A DNA stretch of 19,546 nucleotides from Zetaproteobacteria bacterium (GTDB taxonomy: Bacteria; Pseudomonadota; Alphaproteobacteria; Micavibrionales; Micavibrionaceae): positions 163,836-183,381 of the forward strand of contig NVXI01000001.1 of assembly GCA_002747015.1 (NCBI GenBank), written 5' to 3'. Shown here piece after piece: positions 15,476 to 19,546 of this stretch. The translations under genes were made by a program, and so were the position numbers. Numbering within the stretch: position 1 is the first letter of the stretch; every line of letters starts with the position of its first letter. The notes under the pieces were generated by a model, which saw only the letters and a list, made by a program, of their open reading frames with translations, was not told where the DNA came from and did no database searches.

Positions 15476-17437
15476 ATGGCAAAAACAAAGAAAAAGACAT
15501 CGAAAAGTAAGAAAAAGCCTGCAAAAAAAGGTGAGAAGTCTTCTTTTTTTCTACGTTTTTGTAAGTGGATGCTCGTCTTAGGTCTTTGGACAGGAATGTT
15601 TTTAGGTGGTGTCATTCTCTGGTACGCCAAGGATCTACCCGATATTACAAAATCAGCAACGTTTGAACGCCGCGCCTCCATCATAATAAAAGCGTCAAAC
15701 GGCGGTGTACTTGCCCGTTACGGTGAAAGCAAAGGCAAAAATATCCATGTCGATGAAATGCCTGAGCATCTAATTCATGCCATTTTAGCCACAGAAGACA
15801 GACGTTTCTATGACCACCCCGGCATAGACATCTACGGTATCACCCGCGCCATGTATATCAATATTCGCAAAGGCAGATTTGTACAAGGTGGCTCAACCAT
15901 CACACAACAACTCGCAAAAAACCTATTTTTAAGTCATGACCGCAAACTCGCGCGAAAAATAAAAGAAGCACTTCTAGCCCTCTGGTTAGAGCGCGAATTA
16001 ACCAAAGATGAAATCTTAAGTGCTTATATGAACCGCGTTTATCTTGGCTCTGGAACATATGGTGTTAATGCCGCCGCACATCTTTATTTCAACAAATCCG
16101 CCAAGGACGTTAATCTTCGCGAAGCTGCCATTTTGGCAGGGTTACTAAAAGCACCATCAAGATACTCGCCACATAACAGTATTACCCTTGCAAAAGAACG
16201 CTCAGACATTGTGCTAAAATCAATGGAAGACGCTGGCTACATTACAAAAGAAGATTTAAATGAAAGCAACCTATCGCTATCTCTACCCCATAAAACATCA
16301 AAGAGTGGTCAGAATACACGTTACTTCACCGATTGGGTCATTGACAATATAGACAATCTAGTCGGTCGGCCTAACATGGATTTAGTCATCGAAACAACGC
16401 TTGATACCGGACTACAAGCACGTGCCTATAAAAGCCTTGTCCACGCGATAGATAACGCCGAAGAGTTGCAGTTCATATCGCAAGGAGCAGTTCTATCACT
16501 CAGCCCTGATGGTGCAATTATTGCCATGGTTGGTGGTTATGATTATGGACAAAGCCAATTCAACAGAGCTACACAAGCAAAACGCGCGCCTGGATCTGCT
16601 TTCAAACCCTTTGTTTATTTAAGCGCCATTGAAAAAGGATGGAAAGCCAATAGCCAGATACTTGATGCTCCAATAACCACAGGAAAATACCGCCCTAAAA
16701 ATTTTGCAAGAAAATATTACGGCAAGGTGACTTTAGAAACTGCACTGGCAAAATCTATGAACACCGCAACAATCCGCCTTGCACAGGAGGTCGGAATAGC
16801 ATCGATCCTAAAAACTGCAAAAAGCCTTGGCATTACATCAAAGCTAGAACGTGATTTCAGCCTCGCATTAGGAAGTTCAGGCATCTCTATGCTGGAAATG
16901 GCCACCAGCTACGGCGTATTGGCAAATGGTGGCTACCGCATATTCCCTTATGCCATCACCCGTATCACCAATGGTGATGGACGCGTTTTATTCAAAAGAA
17001 CTCCACCAAAATCATATCAATCCATTATCCGACCCAAACATGTACGGACAATATCATCCATGATGGAAACTGTTATCAATGAAGGAACAGGACGCCGCGC
17101 CCGATTACCCTTCCCAGCATCCGGAAAAACCGGAACATCACAAGATAGTCGCGATGCATGGTTTGTCGGCTACACCAACAAAATTGTGTCTGTCGTATGG
17201 TTAGGAAATGATGATAACAGTCCAATGCGCCGCATCACTGGTGGTGGCTTACCCGCTGAAATTTGGCGTGACGTTATGCTTTATGGTAATCAAAAACGTG
17301 TTCCTGTAACGCTTTCAGGAACAAAAAACTCCGGCGGAACTATTTCAGGACTACTAGGGCGACTTCTATCAAGCCACACTCCCCACCCAAATGCGAAGAA
17401 AAGATCAGGCGGTGATTTTTCCCGCTTGAATGAATAA
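15476..17437 (+). CDS. Class A penicillin-binding protein (PBP1A family)
   Basis: This bifunctional enzyme polymerises glycan strands and cross-links peptides in peptidoglycan. The 653-aa protein has a very basic cytosolic start (13 Lys in the first 21 residues) and one membrane anchor (about 31-50). The GT51 glycosyltransferase domain (about 75-250) carries ATEDRRFYDHPGID with catalytic Glu107, GGSTITQQLAKN (138-149) and the RKIKEALLALWLE block. The transpeptidase domain (about 330-600) shows Ser374 of SAFK (374-377), SMN (427-429) and KTGTS (551-555). It is compact relative to E. coli PBP1A (850 aa), so extra periplasmic insertions appear absent. The C-terminal 50 residues are basic and low in complexity. 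No Shine-Dalgarno precedes the ATG, so it probably relies on translation of the GNAT gene 8 nt upstream. Confidence 0.96.
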   Translation: MAKTKKKTSKSKKKPAKKGEKSSFFLRFCKWMLVLGLWTGMFLGGVILWYAKDLPDITKSATFERRASIIIKASNGGVLARYGESKGKNIHVDEMPEHLIHAILATEDRRFYDHPGIDIYGITRAMYINIRKGRFVQGGSTITQQLAKNLFLSHDRKLARKIKEALLALWLERELTKDEILSAYMNRVYLGSGTYGVNAAAHLYFNKSAKDVNLREAAILAGLLKAPSRYSPHNSITLAKERSDIVLKSMEDAGYITKEDLNESNLSLSLPHKTSKSGQNTRYFTDWVIDNIDNLVGRPNMDLVIETTLDTGLQARAYKSLVHAIDNAEELQFISQGAVLSLSPDGAIIAMVGGYDYGQSQFNRATQAKRAPGSAFKPFVYLSAIEKGWKANSQILDAPITTGKYRPKNFARKYYGKVTLETALAKSMNTATIRLAQEVGIASILKTAKSLGITSKLERDFSLALGSSGISMLEMATSYGVLANGGYRIFPYAITRITNGDGRVLFKRTPPKSYQSIIRPKHVRTISSMMETVINEGTGRRARLPFPASGKTGTSQDSRDAWFVGYTNKIVSVVWLGNDDNSPMRRITGGGLPAEIWRDVMLYGNQKRVPVTLSGTKNSGGTISGLLGRLLSSHTPHPNAKKRSGGDFSRLNE

Positions 17438-17451
17438 ATCCTTCTCCCTAT

Positions 17452-17474
17452 GATATTTAAGAACTTAAAATATC
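17452..17474. repeat. Inverted repeat at a convergent gene end
   Basis: GATATTTAAG (17452-17461), AA, and CTTAAAATATC (17464-17474) form an AT-rich inverted repeat of 10 bp with one bulged A. It overlaps the stop codon of the 139-aa minus-strand gene and lies 15 nt past the PBP stop, so it may act as a weak two-way terminator. The stem has few G-C pairs. Confidence 0.35.
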
Positions 17475-17876
17475 TTCCTTAATGATATGATGAACATGGC
17501 GGAACGATGTAAAATTTGGCTGTTCCTTATACGTAAACCATTGATCGCGTAGCTCTATCATTTCTTTACTCGGCGCACCGATATCAAAACCACACCGCAA
17601 CAACGCACTATCCATATAGTCCAAAAACTCAATCGGAAATGCAATACGCGGAGCACGCAGCCCCATATCGACAAGCTCTTTCGCCGTATGTGCATCACTG
17701 ATATCTATCATATCTGCTGTAAACTGAATGGCAGATAATATTTTTATTTCCATCCGACTAACAGGAACATGGCGCATATGGCCAATGAACCGCGTATAGA
17801 TACTCCATTGCTCAGGCATGACATGCGCTCTATCGGGATGTGGTAGAGTGATTTTATCTGTTTCTATTTTAAACAT
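17457..17876 (-). CDS. Hypothetical protein, 139 aa
   Basis: I do not recognise this protein. It is 139 aa from the ATG at 17876, soluble, mildly rich in His, Met and Ile, without signal peptide or membrane segment. Notable stretches are TLPHPDRAHVMPEQWSIY near the start, an apparently helical middle (MEIKILSAIQFTADMID, HTAKELVDMGLR) and a His-containing end (SFRHVHHIIKEDIL). No catalytic motif is evident. A TTG at 17885 is in frame, but AGGAG at 17890-17886 is adjacent to it and lies 9 nt before the ATG, which is therefore the better start. The gene lies 136 nt from rnhA on the same strand and convergent with the PBP, so it is probably transcribed alone. Coding status is supported by the ribosome site and normal composition. 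Confidence 0.65.
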   Translation of the reverse strand: MFKIETDKITLPHPDRAHVMPEQWSIYTRFIGHMRHVPVSRMEIKILSAIQFTADMIDISDAHTAKELVDMGLRAPRIAFPIEFLDYMDSALLRCGFDIGAPSKEMIELRDQWFTYKEQPNFTSFRHVHHIIKEDILSS

Positions 17877-17885
17877 AGCTCTCAA

Positions 17886-17890
17886 CTCCT
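17886..17890 (-). promoter_or_regulatory. Shine-Dalgarno deciding the 17876 start
   Basis: AGGAG on the minus strand (17890-17886) is 9 nt before ATG 17876 but directly adjacent to the alternative TTG at 17885, so the ATG is favoured. Confidence 0.6.
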
Positions 17891-17993
17891 AAATATATGG
17901 TGGTCAGAAAATGACCTTCGATATATCCAGCATGAAAGCTATTCTTTAACAGAACCTTAATTTCAGATGATACAGAGAATTCACCCTGTGGAC

Positions 17994-18010
17994 TAATCCA
18001 TCTAGGATTA
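17994..18010. repeat. Small inverted repeat just past rnhA
   Basis: TAATCC (17994-17999), ATCTA, and GGATTA (18005-18010) form a 6-bp hairpin 2 nt beyond the rnhA stop. There is no T-run after it on the minus strand, so it might protect a 3' end more than terminate. It could be chance. Confidence 0.25.
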
Positions 18011-18012
18011 AC

Positions 18013-18447
18013 CTAATCCGTTGGTATGCCTAGCCTTGCAAGTTCATCCGCACGTTCATTCCCTGGATCACCAGCATGCCCCTTTACCCAGATCAACTCA
18101 AGATTATGCGCCTGAACCAGTATGTCGATTCGCTGCCATAGGTCTTTATTTTTCACTGGTTTCTTGGACGCAGTCTTCCAATTCTTCGCCTTCCAGCCGT
18201 CCATCCATTCAGTAATACCCTGTAAAACATATTTACTGTCGGTATATAGTCTTACGTCAGAACGTTTTTTCAACGCGGTTAATGCCTCGATAACCGCCAT
18301 CATCTCCATGCGGTTATTGGTTGTGTCCGGCTCCCCGCCATATATTTCCTTTTTATGCGTGCCCGAGCGCATCAAAACCCCCCAGCCCCCTGGCCCCGGG
18401 TTTCCACTACATGCGCCATCGGTATAAATTACAATATATTTTGGCAT
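18013..18447 (-). CDS. rnhA: Ribonuclease HI
   Basis: RNase HI cuts the RNA strand of RNA-DNA hybrids, clearing R-loops and primers. The 144-aa protein aligns by residue number with E. coli RNase HI for the catalytic set: Asp10 ([17 protein letters not shown]), Glu48 ([13 protein letters not shown]), Asp70 (LYTDSKYV), His124 and Asp134 ([17 protein letters not shown]). The basic handle region around 85-100 ([17 protein letters not shown]) is present, so it is the proteobacterial HI type that binds the hybrid strongly. The start ATG overlaps the stop of the upstream P-loop gene by one base (TAATG), a translational coupling signal. It ends the visible ispH operon. Confidence 0.98.
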   Translation of the reverse strand: MPKYIVIYTDGACSGNPGPGGWGVLMRSGTHKKEIYGGEPDTTNNRMEMMAVIEALTALKKRSDVRLYTDSKYVLQGITEWMDGWKAKNWKTASKKPVKNKDLWQRIDILVQAHNLELIWVKGHAGDPGNERADELARLGIPTD

Positions 18448-19202
18448 TATACTTCCAAAGCCTTTGCTATAATTTCAGTAAATGCTTCAGAAGATTTTAG
18501 ATTTGTCAGCACCGAAGCATCAATGGTAACACCATATAAATCAGCCAATTTTTGATATTTTGGTTTACGTGCTTCGAATAAAATAGGGAAAACCCAGCGC
18601 GAAAAATCATCTGGATCAATTTCACTGACACCGCCCAAACCAAATTCATTCAAAAAATCAGCCAGTTTCTGCTCCAAAAAAACAGGAGGGAAAAACAATG
18701 GTTTAGGATATTCACGCGCACGCTGTAACAAAGTCTGCTCTGTTTTTTCATCCGTCTTTAAGTATACAAACAATGTCTGCATACCAATCTTTTCCATTAA
18801 TGAATCATCTTCAAGCTCACATAAGCTTCCCGTAGAATCATGAAGAAAATCCCCTTGCGCATCAGATAGAGCATCTCCCATGGCATGTAACGCAGAGACT
18901 TCTGCATCATAATATGCTTTTTGTCTCTGTTTAAATAAATCAAGAAGAAAACCGCATTTTTCAGGATTACCGAGCTTACCAAGATACTCGGACAATGCAC
19001 CGATATCATCCGCCGTTACTGGCCCAACACCAGAAAGCTCTTCCTTTAAGTACTTATCTCCTATCACAAAATCACACGAATAATTAACCCATCCCTGTGC
19101 CTCTAACTGACAAGAAATATGAGTTTTGCCTGCCCCTGACATGCCAATCAACGTTATTGATTTTTTTGGTAGTGTTCTAAATTCTTCTGCAGTGATCTTC
19201 AT
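18447..19202 (-). CDS. P-loop NTPase, shikimate/adenylate kinase-like
   Basis: The specific function is unknown. The 251-aa protein begins with [11 protein letters not shown] and a strand leading to a Walker A motif GMSGAGKT (residues 20-27, pattern GxxxxGKT), then [16 protein letters not shown], which fits the shikimate kinase style where a conserved Asp follows the first helix. The middle (50-125) is helical and acidic; [10 protein letters not shown] (about 142-151) resembles the strand before a kinase LID, followed by Arg-rich QRAREYPKP. The end [19 protein letters not shown] recalls the 'R..Y..lA' finish of small-molecule kinases. It starts 2 nt after the ispH stop and overlaps rnhA by 1 nt. 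In many alphaproteobacteria the gene between ispH and rnhA is thrB, a kinase of a different fold, so this may be a replacement or an unrelated insertion. Confidence 0.7.
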   Translation of the reverse strand: MKITAEEFRTLPKKSITLIGMSGAGKTHISCQLEAQGWVNYSCDFVIGDKYLKEELSGVGPVTADDIGALSEYLGKLGNPEKCGFLLDLFKQRQKAYYDAEVSALHAMGDALSDAQGDFLHDSTGSLCELEDDSLMEKIGMQTLFVYLKTDEKTEQTLLQRAREYPKPLFFPPVFLEQKLADFLNEFGLGGVSEIDPDDFSRWVFPILFEARKPKYQKLADLYGVTIDASVLTNLKSSEAFTEIIAKALEV

Positions 19203-19204
19203 TT

Positions 19205-19546
19205 TTATGCCGTTGTCAAAATTTTTGGAACTTTAAAATTCACATTTTCCTGTGTAATAGATACTTCCTCCAACGTCACGTTAAAATAGGTACGAGCCTT
19301 TTCAATCACTTCATCCACAAGGTTTTCCGGCGCAGACGCTCCCGCGCTCAACCCCAAAATATTGACACCATCTAACCACGCCCAATCCACTTCATCAACG
19401 CGCTGCACCAATATAGATTTAGGACAACCATTCAAGGCGGCTACCTCAACCAAGCGATTAGAATTTGAGGAATTAGGTGCACCCAGAACCATCACCGCAT
19501 CACTCATTGGCGCAATCGCCTTCATTGCCGCCTGACGGTTCGTCGT
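19205..19546 (-). CDS. ispH: 4-hydroxy-3-methylbut-2-enyl diphosphate reductase, C-terminal part
   Basis: IspH performs the last step of the non-mevalonate isoprenoid pathway, making IPP and DMAPP with a [4Fe-4S] cluster. Only the last 113 residues are in the window; the N-terminal two thirds, including the cluster cysteines, lie past the window edge. The visible part begins TTNRQAAMKA, the stretch that immediately follows the third cluster cysteine in family members. It contains VLGAPNSSNSNRLVEVA, with the SSN motif that binds the diphosphate, and the conserved GLSAGASAPENLVDEVI. The first visible ATG (19525) is internal and not the gene start. The stop is 2 nt upstream of the P-loop gene, forming an operon with it and rnhA. 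Confidence 0.96.
   Translation of the reverse strand, partial: TTNRQAAMKAIAPMSDAVMVLGAPNSSNSNRLVEVAALNGCPKSILVQRVDEVDWAWLDGVNILGLSAGASAPENLVDEVIEKARTYFNVTLEEVSITQENVNFKVPKILTTA

Noticed and set aside
17902..17916. Hairpin GGTCA / TGACC in the leader of the 139-aa gene
   Set aside because: A five-pair stem of this kind is expected by chance and it has no further structure or T-run.
1..19546. Mobile elements, CRISPR arrays, defence systems or prophage
   Set aside because: No transposase, integrase, direct-repeat array, restriction-modification or toxin-antitoxin signature was seen; nearly all genes are core functions in conserved order.

Overview
The window looks like housekeeping chromosome from an alphaproteobacterium of fairly low GC (low 40s percent by eye, not counted). 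The evidence is gene order as much as gene content. A serS / pcm / LysM-LytM / yajC / secD / secF run, an ispH / P-loop gene / rnhA run, lipB, and a malic enzyme fused to a phosphotransacetylase domain all fit that class. Genus and family cannot be fixed from the sequence. No phage, transposase, integrase, CRISPR array, toxin-antitoxin pair or secondary-metabolite locus is visible, and no gene-free stretch exceeds 300 bases.

Region 1 (1-9067, minus strand) reads, in transcription order: serS, a DUF4153 membrane protein, pcm, a lipoprotein with two LysM domains and a degenerate LytM domain, a tandem DUF3592 membrane protein, an 18-codon hydrophobic mini-ORF, yajC, secD and secF (cut by the window edge). 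Most junctions are 0-13 nt, so much of it is probably one operon with a possible internal promoter before yajC. It combines translation (SerRS), protein repair (Pcm), cell-wall hydrolase control and the SecDF-YajC accessory to the Sec translocon. Two membrane proteins of unknown function sit inside it. The DUF4153 gene lies between serS and pcm, where I recall surE in many relatives.

Region 2 (9147-10985) holds an N-formylglutamate amidohydrolase-family protein on the plus strand, convergent lipB (octanoyltransferase), and a tRNA-Leu with anticodon GAG. The tRNA is preceded by a perfect 8-bp inverted repeat.

Region 3 (11023-17437, plus strand) holds maeB starting 37 nt after the tRNA, a hairpin terminator, mgtE (magnesium channel/transporter with CBS domains), a GNAT acetyltransferase behind a good sigma70-like promoter, and a class A penicillin-binding protein 8 nt downstream.

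Region 4 (17457-19546, minus strand) holds the end of ispH (isoprenoid biosynthesis), a P-loop kinase-like protein, rnhA (RNase HI), and a separate unidentified 139-aa gene. The ispH, kinase and rnhA reading frames are spaced by 2 nt and then overlap by 1 nt.

Nothing here amounts to a clearly new system. The best second-look items are the hydrophobic mini-ORF before yajC, the DUF4153 and DUF3592 proteins embedded in the serS-secF run, the kinase-like protein between ispH and rnhA, the SerRS insertion, and the inverted repeat before tRNA-Leu.
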